Origin: Caldisericia bacterium
Lineage (GTDB): Bacteria; Caldisericota; Caldisericia; JAAYUI01
Assembly: GCA_017992555.1 (NCBI GenBank)
Contig: JAGOOK010000007.1
Span: 1-51,107 of the forward strand
Direction of reading: 5' to 3'
DNA length: 51,107 bases
Shown: in pieces, positions 1 to 9,799 of the stretch
Layout: each line of letters opens with the position of its first letter
How positions within the stretch are numbered: the stretch's first letter is position 1
The notes under the pieces: generated by a model
Seen by the model: only the letters and a program-made list of their open reading frames with translations
Databases searched by the model: none
What the model was told of the DNA's origin: nothing
Program-made: the position numbers and the translations under genes

Positions 1-632
1 TCAACCTGTCGATTGAAGCAAGAAATCAGAACACGGGGGCAGATGGAGAGCTTGCAATGATGCAGTCTCTTGTCTGGACGTTGACAGAGATTCCGGGTGT
101 AAGAAAAGTTAAGGTCCTTGTTGCAGGAAAAACGGCGGACACGCTTGGCGGCCACATTTCAATATTTGACCCTATCGAAAGAATGGACCAAGTGCTTTTC
201 GACGAGAATGTAAAAGAAGGTGGCAAGGCCGTTCTTGTGTTCCTGTCGGTAGACATGGGTGATGGTATCTACTTGCCAGTGCCAAGAATAAGAAGCATCA
301 GGATAGATGCTGATCCAATCCAACAGGTTGTGAACTTGTTGTTGCAGGGAACAAACGCTGATGAGAGAGACTTCTCAATTGGTACCTGCATTCCTGGCGA
401 AACGAAACTGAATTCCATAAAAAAAGAAGGGGACCATTATCTTGTTGACCTGAATCTCGACACAAAGGCAATTCAGGACGCCAGTTACGAGACAACAATG
501 GTCAGGCAGTTAGTGATGACAATCACTGAACTCGACAGAAACTCTGCGGTTCTCTTGTCTATCAATGGCGAGATAAGGGAAAGCTTGCCGTATGGAACCA
601 AAACCGGCACACCAATCTTGAGGGGTCCTTGA
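1..632 (+). CDS. GerMN-domain protein, C-terminal part (5' end outside window)
   Basis: The reading frame is open to the left edge (first complete codon at base 3), so this is the C-terminal ~209 residues of a larger protein. It shows the end of one GerMN domain (TLTEIPGVRKVKVLV, then GGHISIFDPI) followed by a second, complete-looking GerMN copy (VFLSVDMGDGIYLPVPR through TITELDRNSAVLLSING). GerMN domains occur in GerM-type spore and envelope lipoproteins and as tandem pairs in secreted proteins; they are thought to mediate protein-protein contacts in the envelope. The missing N-terminus probably carries a signal peptide. The stop TGA overlaps the TTG start of the next gene by four bases, so the two are translationally coupled. 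The domain call is fairly sure; the cellular role is unknown, and the domain alone does not show that the organism sporulates. Confidence 0.8.
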   Translation, partial: NLSIEARNQNTGADGELAMMQSLVWTLTEIPGVRKVKVLVAGKTADTLGGHISIFDPIERMDQVLFDENVKEGGKAVLVFLSVDMGDGIYLPVPRIRSIRIDADPIQQVVNLLLQGTNADERDFSIGTCIPGETKLNSIKKEGDHYLVDLNLDTKAIQDASYETTMVRQLVMTITELDRNSAVLLSINGEIRESLPYGTKTGTPILRGP

Positions 633-2209
633 AAAAATTTCTAGCATTTTCACTACTTCTTGTCTTGCTGGCAACAGGTTCAACAATAAGGGGAAAATCA
701 TATTATTTCGAGTCTGACAAACCGTATGGCGAAGTGCTCTTGCATGTTGAAGGTGGCAAATATTACTGTCTCGGCAAGACACTTCCGCAAGATGTCAATG
801 CCATCAAAACCATCTACGAACAAACAGAACTGGGCAAGTTTCATTCATATGAAATGGTCCTTGATGAACTGAACGGCTTGTCGGAAAAATATCCTTTAAA
901 ATGTCACACGGTGTCGCTTGGACAAACGATCGAAGGCCGCGAGATCATGGCCTTGAGGTTCCAGCCAGAAAAACCCTCCCCAGCATTTCTTTTCATGGGT
1001 TGCCACCATGCCAGGGAATGGATGAGCGTTGAGGTTCCTCTCAGACTTGCCCACATTTTGGCAGAGAACCCGGGCAATGACAAAAGAATTGACAAATATC
1101 TGGCGAACTATGATATCTGGGTCATCCCCATGGTAAATCCTGACGGCCACTCCTATTCAATCAAGGAAAACAGGCTTTGGAGAAAGAACAGGACAAAACA
1201 ACAGGGTGGGGCAGTAGGTGTAGACCTGAACCGTAATTATGGATACAAATGGAGTGAACAGGGAGCTTCCGGAGACCCTTCCGATGAAACTTACCACGGC
1301 AACAAACCTTTTTCCGAAAACGAAACTTTCATTATAAAAACACTTTCAGAAGAAATACCCGTCATTGGCTGCCTCACATACCACACTTTTGGCGAGCTGA
1401 TTCTCTACCCTTGGGGATACACAAAAACAAAGACTTCCTTTAATGCCAAACTGGCAAAACTGGCCGAAGGAATGGCGAAAATTTCCGGGCCACCAAACGA
1501 CAACGACTATAAGGAAAAACCTCTTTCCGACAAATACGATTACATACCAATGCAAGCCTCGGGCCTCTACGAATCATCCGGTGATTGCACAGATTTTCTT
1601 TTTGCCGAGTTTGGAACTCCCGCATTCACAGTCGAAATGGGGGAGTCAAAAGATGCTTTTGCACCACCCGACACAATGATAGAACCGACAATAAACCAAG
1701 TGATGGAATTCAATTTCTATCTCATGGAAGAAACCCCGAAAGAGTTTGGCATACTCTATGGCAAAGTGACCGATATTTTCAAAAATCCCGTTCAGACGAA
1801 AATAACTATCCCAGGACTTGATCAATCACTAAAAACAGACCCTGAAACAGGAAAATTCTTCAGGGTGCTCCCGAAAGGCAAATATCTGGTGAGTTACGGA
1901 AAAGATCAGAAAAAACTTGTAGAACTCAAAGATAATTTCCAAAAGGTCGATTTCATTGTGGAATCAGATCAGAAAGCATCATTATCTGGCCAGATACTAG
2001 ACCAGCTGGGTAAACCAGTAAAAAGAAAATTGCAGTTGCTTGATGCCAGTGGAAACCTGGTTGAAGGAACTGCTTTTACGGAAAAGTTTGTCTACACGGT
2101 ACCAACCGGATATTACACAATAAGAGTTTTCCGCCAGGATATGGGGCCACAAGATTTAAAGGTAACACTCAAATCAAATATTGATATAGATCTAATTATC
2201 AGGGAGTAG
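629..2209 (+). CDS. Secreted M14 zinc carboxypeptidase with two C-terminal beta-sandwich domains
   Basis: A 526-residue exported metallocarboxypeptidase that removes C-terminal amino acids from peptides. Residues 1-20 form a signal peptide (MKKFLAFSLLLVLLATGST). Zinc ligands are visible as H127-x-x-E130 (HHARE) and H252 (YHTFGELILYPWGY). Substrate-binding W-R (184-185) and N-R (201-202, GVDLNRNYG) and the general-base glutamate E336 (FTVEMG) match the carboxypeptidase A family, so it should be active. After the catalytic domain (about 60-370) come two CarboxypepD_reg/transthyretin-like modules (about 375-450 and 452-526). The start is TTG, four bases inside the previous gene, with AGGGG just upstream. 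The 3' end overlaps the convergent lipoprotein gene by 11 bp. It probably works outside the membrane on imported peptides or on envelope proteins; substrate preference cannot be read from the sequence. Confidence 0.9.
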   Translation: MKKFLAFSLLLVLLATGSTIRGKSYYFESDKPYGEVLLHVEGGKYYCLGKTLPQDVNAIKTIYEQTELGKFHSYEMVLDELNGLSEKYPLKCHTVSLGQTIEGREIMALRFQPEKPSPAFLFMGCHHAREWMSVEVPLRLAHILAENPGNDKRIDKYLANYDIWVIPMVNPDGHSYSIKENRLWRKNRTKQQGGAVGVDLNRNYGYKWSEQGASGDPSDETYHGNKPFSENETFIIKTLSEEIPVIGCLTYHTFGELILYPWGYTKTKTSFNAKLAKLAEGMAKISGPPNDNDYKEKPLSDKYDYIPMQASGLYESSGDCTDFLFAEFGTPAFTVEMGESKDAFAPPDTMIEPTINQVMEFNFYLMEETPKEFGILYGKVTDIFKNPVQTKITIPGLDQSLKTDPETGKFFRVLPKGKYLVSYGKDQKKLVELKDNFQKVDFIVESDQKASLSGQILDQLGKPVKRKLQLLDASGNLVEGTAFTEKFVYTVPTGYYTIRVFRQDMGPQDLKVTLKSNIDIDLIIRE

Positions 2210-2927
2210 GCGGTTGTTCTCCAAACAAACTTTCGTAAATTGGATATATAAACCCTCCAGCTGCAAGATCAAATGAGTCCTTGTCGAATGTGGCGCCATC
2301 TTTTGCCTTCTGATATCTGGAGAGCGAGCTCAAAAGAGAATTCTTGGCTTTCTTGAAGGCATCGATAAGTCCACTATCGACTCCATCTTTTTCCGCTTGG
2401 GAGATTATTTTGTCGAGATTGGCAGTAAAAGTTGAATAATTAATGGCAAGCGCTTCTTCAGCGTCTTTTCTCTCAAACGGCAGTATGGGTTCTGTGGGTA
2501 CATCACCAACAGCATCCAGCATGGCCTTTGGGAAGATAAGTCCTTCCCTGTATTTGGCCAGAAGCTCATCATCATAATCAAACTGTGGGGAGCCTTCAAT
2601 TGGTGATCTTCCAGGCGGGGTTGCTGGTGCAAGTTTCTGGTCAATGAGACAAACGCCCAGCATCATCTTTTTTGCCCTTTGCTGCCCATACGCCTGCACT
2701 ATGGATCTTGGGACAGGACGGTTGCAAACAATAGTGTTTCCGTCTATATTTGTACGGGTTATTCTGAAATCGGAGCCAATGATCTCCAGATTCTGCCTTG
2801 CAACCTCGATCGCGGTCTCATACGAGAGCCTTATTGAGGCCAAAGCTTCATTGGCCGGAACAGGGTCCCTGCCACAGGACGAGAGCAAGAAAGATAGCGC
2901 AACAAATAGAAGGGGGAGTTTCTTCAT
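2199..2927 (-). CDS. Predicted lipoprotein of unknown function
   Basis: 242 residues. The N-terminus MKKLPLLFVALSFLLSSCG is a lipoprotein signal peptide with lipobox LSSC, so the mature protein should be anchored by C18. The rest is mixed alpha/beta, with a helical C-terminal half (about 150-225) rich in K, D and A; I recognise no family. Two further cysteines (in NTIVCNRP and MLGVCLID) could form a disulfide. There is no clear Shine-Dalgarno before the ATG. Instead a TTGACC/TTAAAT promoter sits about 10 nt upstream, suggesting an almost leaderless message. It is divergent from pyrG and convergent with the carboxypeptidase, overlapping that gene by 11 bp. Confidence 0.75.
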   Translation of the reverse strand: MKKLPLLFVALSFLLSSCGRDPVPANEALASIRLSYETAIEVARQNLEIIGSDFRITRTNIDGNTIVCNRPVPRSIVQAYGQQRAKKMMLGVCLIDQKLAPATPPGRSPIEGSPQFDYDDELLAKYREGLIFPKAMLDAVGDVPTEPILPFERKDAEEALAINYSTFTANLDKIISQAEKDGVDSGLIDAFKKAKNSLLSSLSRYQKAKDGATFDKDSFDLAAGGFIYPIYESLFGEQPPTP

Positions 2928-2941
2928 TCTATTAAGAATTT

Positions 2942-3009
2942 AAGTTCAAAAAAGTCGGCGGTCAACCGTTGACCGCTTTCCGGAAGAATGTATAAAAGTA
3001 CGAGAGGTG
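2942..3009. promoter_or_regulatory. Back-to-back divergent promoters on a 19-bp palindrome
   Basis: A perfect 9+1+9 palindrome (2958-2976, GCGGTCAAC C GTTGACCGC) contains a TTGACC hexamer in each orientation. Rightward: TTGACC at 2969-2974, a 16-nt spacer, TATAAA at 2991-2996, then the pyrG ribosome site GAGAGGTG at 3002-3009 and ATG at 3014. Leftward: TTGACC (2965-2960), a 16-nt spacer, TTAAAT, then ATG at 2927. The arms extend beyond the hexamers, so a dimeric regulator could also bind here. Confidence 0.6.
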
Positions 3010-3010
3010 A

Positions 3011-4639
<1,629 letters not shown>

Positions 4640-4653
4640 AAATCAGGTTTTTA

Positions 4654-7600
4654 ATGGAACAATCATATATCTTCATCAAGGGTGCGAGGGTGCACAATCT
4701 CAAGAATATTGACCTCACCCTCCCCAAAAACAGTTTAATTGTTGTCACAGGCCTCTCTGGCTCTGGAAAGTCCAGTCTTGCATTTGATACGCTCTACGCT
4801 GAAGGACAGCGTAGATACGTCGAGTCGCTTTCTGCCTATGCAAGACAGTTCATAGGTATGATGGAAAAACCCGATGTGGACTACATTGAAGGACTTTCAC
4901 CAGCAATCTCAATCGATCAGAAAACAGGATCAAGAAATCCGCGTTCCACAGTGGGTACAATGACAGAAATTTATGACTACCTGAGGCTTTTTATGGCCAG
5001 GGTAGGTACACCGCATTGTCCCAAATGCGGAAAACCAATCCAGAAGCAAACTGTCCAGCAGATGGTAGATACGCTCATGAGCGATTATCCTGGATTCAGG
5101 GCCACCGTACTTGCACCAATAGCAAGGCACCGCAAGGGCGAATACAAAGAGCAGATCGAGAAGATGCGTAAATCAGGATACACAAAAATGCGCATCGATG
5201 GGTTGACCGTTGACCTTGACCAGCCAATAAAGATGGACAAAAACGAGCGCCATACCCTGGAAGTGGTCATAGATCGTGTCTTGCTTGAGGAAGAATCAAA
5301 AACACGGCTTGCCGACTCGCTTGAAACCTCGCTGAAACTCGGGGAGGGTGTTCTCAGGGTACTTGTTCAGAAATCAAAAGATGACGAACCTATGGAACTC
5401 ACCTTTTCTGAAAACTTTGCCTGCCCCGACTGCGGTGTGGCGATTGAAGAAATCGAACCAAGACTTTTTTCGTTTAACTCTCCCTTTGGTGCCTGTCCAG
5501 TCTGCGATGGTTTGGGGAGAAAACTCGAAATATCAGAGGACCTGCTGATTCCAAACCCAAATTATTCAATAGTCGAGGGTGTGATAAAAGCGCCGGGTTT
5601 TGCATCAACCGACAGCTACTCGGTGGCCATAATCAAGCAGGTTGCAGAGGCTCTTGGGGCAGACCCATTTAAGCCATGGAAAGATCTCCCTGAAAAAATC
5701 AAAAAGGAAATTCTTTATGGGGGAGCAACAAAAAAGAAAATAAAGGTCCAGCTCACAAGCGAGCGTGGAACATTCAGCTATAATATTAATTTTGAGGGAA
5801 TCATCCCCTCAATACAGCGCAGGCACAAACAGACGCAAAGTGATGGCATGCGCCAGGCCTATGAAGAGCTTATGATTGAGGTCCCCTGCCCGGCATGTGG
5901 AGGAAAAAGGCTCAAACCAGAAGCATTGTCAGTAAAGGTGGGTGGGAAGAATATTGCAGAAATTGCCTCATGGCCAATAGACAAAGCATTCAATTTTTTT
6001 GAAACGCTGAAACTTTCAGAAAAAAACATGGCCATCTCCAAACAGGTAGTCAAAGAAATAAAATCCAGGCTCAACTTTCTTCTTGATGTCGGGTTGGCTT
6101 ATTTGAGTCTCGACAGGGGGTCGGCAACACTCTCTGGAGGCGAGGCCCAGAGGTTAAGGTTGGCAACACAAATAGGTTCCAGTCTTAGTGGTGTTCTCTA
6201 TGTCCTTGACGAACCATCAATCGGACTCCATTCAAAAGATAACAACAAACTGCTTTCTGCCCTCAAAAGATTGAGAGATCTTGGCAATACATTAATTGTT
6301 GTAGAGCATGACGAGGAAACAATAAGGGAAGCCGACTTTATCGTTGATATTGGCCCTGGCGCCGGAGTAAATGGCGGTCACATTGTTGGAACTGGGAGCG
6401 TATCAGAAATCTGCAAAGTTCCCATATCAGAAACCGGCATGTATTTGTCCGGCAAAAAAAAGGTGGAAATTCCAGATGAAAGAAGGTCCGGCGACGGAAG
6501 ATTTATAAAAATCGTCAAACCCACGGAACACAATCTTAAGGGGGAGGACATAACAATACCGCTTGGGACCCTGACTGTTGTAACAGGCGTTTCCGGATCA
6601 GGGAAAAGTACACTTGTAAATGATATCCTGTATGCCAGTCTCGCAAAAGAATTCTATTCTTCAAGGGAAATGCCAGGCAAGTGCGAAAAAATAGAAGGAA
6701 TCCGCAATCTCGATAAGGTCATCATTGTTGACCAGTCACCAATAGGTAGAACGCCAAGATCAAACCCAGCTACATACACAGGGCTCTTCACCTATCTCAG
6801 AGAACTCTTTGCAAAACTACCCGAATCCAGGGCAAGGGGGTATGAGGCAGGAAGGTTCTCGTTCAATGTGAAGGGCGGAAGGTGCGAGGCCTGTGAAGGC
6901 GACGGAATGATCAAGATAGAGATGCAATTTCTCCCTGACGTTTATGTGCCATGCGAAGTTTGCAAGGGCAAAAGGTTCAACAGAGAAACGCTGGAAATCA
7001 AATATAAGGGCAAAAACATTGCAGAAGTACTCGACCTCTCGGTTGATGAAGCATACGAGATGTTTGAAAGCATACCATCAATAAAAAACAAGCTCCATGT
7101 ACTGAGAGATGTTGGTCTCGGCTACATCAAACTTGGCCAATCGGCAACAACACTCTCCGGAGGAGAGGCCCAGAGGGTCAAACTCTCAAGCGAACTATCC
7201 AAGAGAGGGACAGGCAGGACACTCTATATCCTAGATGAACCAACCACTGGTCTTCATATGGCGGATACTCATATGCTCATAGAGGTCCTCAACAGACTGG
7301 TCGACAAGGGCAACACAGTGCTTATAATTGAGCACAATCTTGATGTTATTAAGTCTGCCGATTACGTCATTGATCTTGGCCCTGATGGTGGAGATGCTGG
7401 CGGAAAGCTCATTGCATTTGGCTCACCTGAAGAAGTTGCCGCAATCGAAGGTTCATATACTGGTGAATATCTAAAAAAAGTCCTTCCAAAAACAAGCATC
7501 GGGAAAACAAGAAGAAAAGAACATACAACACCAGTTCAACTGCCAGTCAGACCATTTGAAGAAACAAAGACGCAAAAAAAGACTGGCGGGAGAAAATTAA

Positions 7601-7686
7601 AGATAGTCGACGACGATATTGGCGAAGAAGCAATCCAGACATTTATTTCTGAGTTGGAAGCTCAGGAAGAAAAACATCAAGAGTAA
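4654..7686 (+). CDS. uvrA: Excinuclease ABC subunit A
   Basis: 1010-residue DNA-damage recognition ATPase of nucleotide excision repair; it dimerises, loads UvrB on damaged DNA and works in the cytoplasm. Two ABC cassettes are present: Walker A GLSGSGKSS (residues 33-41) and GVSGSGKST (about 645), with signatures LSGGEAQR at about 493 and 834. Zinc-binding cysteine pairs are seen in CPKCGKP, CPDCG/CPVCDG, CPACGG and CEACEGDG...CEVCKG. The protein is about 60 residues longer than typical UvrA: after about residue 945 it has a charged tail rich in K, T and E. It follows pyrG by 14 bp with only a weak ribosome site. The last 44 bp overlap the convergent secreted-protein gene. Confidence 0.97.
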   Translation: MEQSYIFIKGARVHNLKNIDLTLPKNSLIVVTGLSGSGKSSLAFDTLYAEGQRRYVESLSAYARQFIGMMEKPDVDYIEGLSPAISIDQKTGSRNPRSTVGTMTEIYDYLRLFMARVGTPHCPKCGKPIQKQTVQQMVDTLMSDYPGFRATVLAPIARHRKGEYKEQIEKMRKSGYTKMRIDGLTVDLDQPIKMDKNERHTLEVVIDRVLLEEESKTRLADSLETSLKLGEGVLRVLVQKSKDDEPMELTFSENFACPDCGVAIEEIEPRLFSFNSPFGACPVCDGLGRKLEISEDLLIPNPNYSIVEGVIKAPGFASTDSYSVAIIKQVAEALGADPFKPWKDLPEKIKKEILYGGATKKKIKVQLTSERGTFSYNINFEGIIPSIQRRHKQTQSDGMRQAYEELMIEVPCPACGGKRLKPEALSVKVGGKNIAEIASWPIDKAFNFFETLKLSEKNMAISKQVVKEIKSRLNFLLDVGLAYLSLDRGSATLSGGEAQRLRLATQIGSSLSGVLYVLDEPSIGLHSKDNNKLLSALKRLRDLGNTLIVVEHDEETIREADFIVDIGPGAGVNGGHIVGTGSVSEICKVPISETGMYLSGKKKVEIPDERRSGDGRFIKIVKPTEHNLKGEDITIPLGTLTVVTGVSGSGKSTLVNDILYASLAKEFYSSREMPGKCEKIEGIRNLDKVIIVDQSPIGRTPRSNPATYTGLFTYLRELFAKLPESRARGYEAGRFSFNVKGGRCEACEGDGMIKIEMQFLPDVYVPCEVCKGKRFNRETLEIKYKGKNIAEVLDLSVDEAYEMFESIPSIKNKLHVLRDVGLGYIKLGQSATTLSGGEAQRVKLSSELSKRGTGRTLYILDEPTTGLHMADTHMLIEVLNRLVDKGNTVLIIEHNLDVIKSADYVIDLGPDGGDAGGKLIAFGSPEEVAAIEGSYTGEYLKKVLPKTSIGKTRRKEHTTPVQLPVRPFEETKTQKKTGGRKLKIVDDDIGEEAIQTFISELEAQEEKHQE

Positions 7687-9799
7687 CTTTGCCGTCTGTT
7701 TGTGAGTAAATCATTTCACCCTTGAGAGCCATTGCAATCCCCAAAAGTGGTACAACTGGCCTCTCATTGATGAGTCTTGACGGGCACGGGAGCAGTATTT
7801 CATTTATCTCACCAGCACCCTCCTGCACATAAACCTTTGACTCACCAAGTCTATGGGTTATCTTGATGTCTCCCCTTTGCAATACATAATAGGTTGGTTC
7901 ATAGGTGTATTCGTACACATCAAGGGTTGCATCCAGCGCAAGCTTGAAAATTTCCAGAGGAACTATAATGGAGCTATTTTCAATAAATGGTTCTGGCCTC
8001 ACCCTTATTTTCGATTGTCCAAGATGACCAACAGAAGAACCAATGCGCATCTGGAATATGACATGCGTCCTGCCAAGGCTCCTGGTATATTTTAGCGGGA
8101 TTGTAAAGCATTGGCCTGTTTCAGGGCAAGTTGCATATATTTCTGCAGTGTTCTCGCCAACTGAAGCAAGGTCATTGATAATTGTTGCAGTAAAATATGT
8201 GCTTGTATTGCCGTATATTCTACCATTTGGCTTGCCAATAATAACCCAGGGGACTTCAGATTTTGCAATATATGAGACTGGGAGCTCTCCCTTGTTGAAA
8301 AGTGTTATTGAAGCGAGTGGAACACCCATGTTCAATTTGCCTTCAAGCGTTACTTCAGTAGTGCCAAGGGAAAGAAAACCTGGTTTTGGCGGCACAGCTT
8401 CTTTCTCACCAATTTTTTTCGCCATAACATCAACTTTTATTGAGCCATTTTTCCAGGAAACGACAATTTCACCCTGCGACTGTCCAAGCGTTAACGAATG
8501 CATGTCAAGCTCGATAGCTATATCAATCTGGTCAAATGGCATAATCTCAAAACCATTGTGCGAAACTGATATCCATGGATTACTCGATGATGTGAAAATC
8601 TGTTGAATCTCACCCGAATTGTTCCTCACTGTTAATTGGGACGTGGCATAAGGATGGCTTGAAGAAACACTTCCCAAATCAAGTTTTTTTGAGGAAAGCG
8701 AAATTTCAAAACCTGCTGTTTTGAGGGCAACAATTTTATTCGATTTTGTGGCAGCAAATATTTGGTCCAAGAAAGGTATCGGCTGGCCTATTGTTTCAGA
8801 TGGCAATTCAAGTTGCCAGAGTTTTTCGCCACTTTTTGGATCATGAAAACTCATCATTTTGCCAAAACAAAAGATATCATATGCTCTTGATGATTGAGGT
8901 TGAACAGTCACAGGCCAACGTTTTTCCCAAAGCTGGGTGCCATCTGAAAGCCTAAAAGAATAAATGACGTTCGATCCTGAACAAATTATGACATGATCAA
9001 TTGAGATGGTAGCTGGCCAGATTACCGGGCCTGTAACATTGGTCTTCCAAACTATATTGCCAGTAGCATTGTCCATTGTGTAAACGTTTCCAGATCTGCA
9101 AACAGCAACAACATGGCTCATCCTTGTTGAAATATGGGTCACTTCATCATTAAGATTCTTTGTCCATATCGTAAGGAGAGTTGATTGCGAGATTGCCTGG
9201 ATACCTTTTCTGTTTGGCGTCACTACAAAAGCTTCTTTTTGGGACAAAACTGGCGGCTCCAGGGAATAATCACATTGAACATAGTTCCCAACAACTCTGC
9301 CTTTATAAAGGTCAATGGCCATGGCAGACGATGTTCTAGCAACATGATTGAGGCCTTTAAGAAAAACGTAGTTTTCACCAATAACCGGTGTTGTGAGTTC
9401 ATCAAAGCCAAGATTGATGAGAAATTTCTGTTCCCCTCTCTCAAGATCGAAGGCCTGTATGTAACCAAGCTTACTAGTCACAAGGCCCATGGTCGATGTT
9501 GCGCAAGGGGTGTATTTTACATAATCAACGGTTTGTCTTTTCCATAGCTGGTTTCCTGTATCGGCATCCAGACAAACTATGCTATATTGACCAGAAACAA
9601 CAAGAACGTGTTTACCATTAGTTGCGCATGGTAGCTCTTCTGTTTCGTAATCTACATGCTTCTTCCATCTCATCGTCATTGGCTCACGCCCAATAAAGTT
9701 AACCCTGCCTGAATTACCCGGATCAGTGGGTGGTTCAGCGATTGCCGGGGAGGCAAAAAGAACAGAGAAAACGATGAGGAGAAGGAGCGATTTTTTCAT
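7643..9799 (-). CDS. Secreted PQQ-type beta-propeller protein with Ig-like and copper-amine-oxidase-N-like domains
   Basis: 718 residues with signal peptide MKKSLLLLIVFSVLFASPAIA. Residues of about 45-340 form PQQ-like propeller blades (repeats ending in TGNQLWKR, TGNIVWKT, DGTQLWEK, SGEKLWQL). Two Ig-like/BACON-type modules follow (from LDLGSVSSSHPYATSQL and from LSLGTTEVTLEG). The C-terminal ~110 residues resemble the Cu_amine_oxidN1 domain, a beta module common in surface proteins (IVPLEIFKLALDATLDV, RPVVPLLGIAMALKG). No catalytic residues are evident, so an envelope binding or scaffold role is the most I would infer. Its ATG overlaps the stop of the upstream gene in TAATG, so the two are translationally coupled. 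The 3' end overlaps uvrA by 44 bp. Confidence 0.8.
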   Translation of the reverse strand: MKKSLLLLIVFSVLFASPAIAEPPTDPGNSGRVNFIGREPMTMRWKKHVDYETEELPCATNGKHVLVVSGQYSIVCLDADTGNQLWKRQTVDYVKYTPCATSTMGLVTSKLGYIQAFDLERGEQKFLINLGFDELTTPVIGENYVFLKGLNHVARTSSAMAIDLYKGRVVGNYVQCDYSLEPPVLSQKEAFVVTPNRKGIQAISQSTLLTIWTKNLNDEVTHISTRMSHVVAVCRSGNVYTMDNATGNIVWKTNVTGPVIWPATISIDHVIICSGSNVIYSFRLSDGTQLWEKRWPVTVQPQSSRAYDIFCFGKMMSFHDPKSGEKLWQLELPSETIGQPIPFLDQIFAATKSNKIVALKTAGFEISLSSKKLDLGSVSSSHPYATSQLTVRNNSGEIQQIFTSSSNPWISVSHNGFEIMPFDQIDIAIELDMHSLTLGQSQGEIVVSWKNGSIKVDVMAKKIGEKEAVPPKPGFLSLGTTEVTLEGKLNMGVPLASITLFNKGELPVSYIAKSEVPWVIIGKPNGRIYGNTSTYFTATIINDLASVGENTAEIYATCPETGQCFTIPLKYTRSLGRTHVIFQMRIGSSVGHLGQSKIRVRPEPFIENSSIIVPLEIFKLALDATLDVYEYTYEPTYYVLQRGDIKITHRLGESKVYVQEGAGEINEILLPCPSRLINERPVVPLLGIAMALKGEMIYSQTDGKVTLDVFLPELPTQK

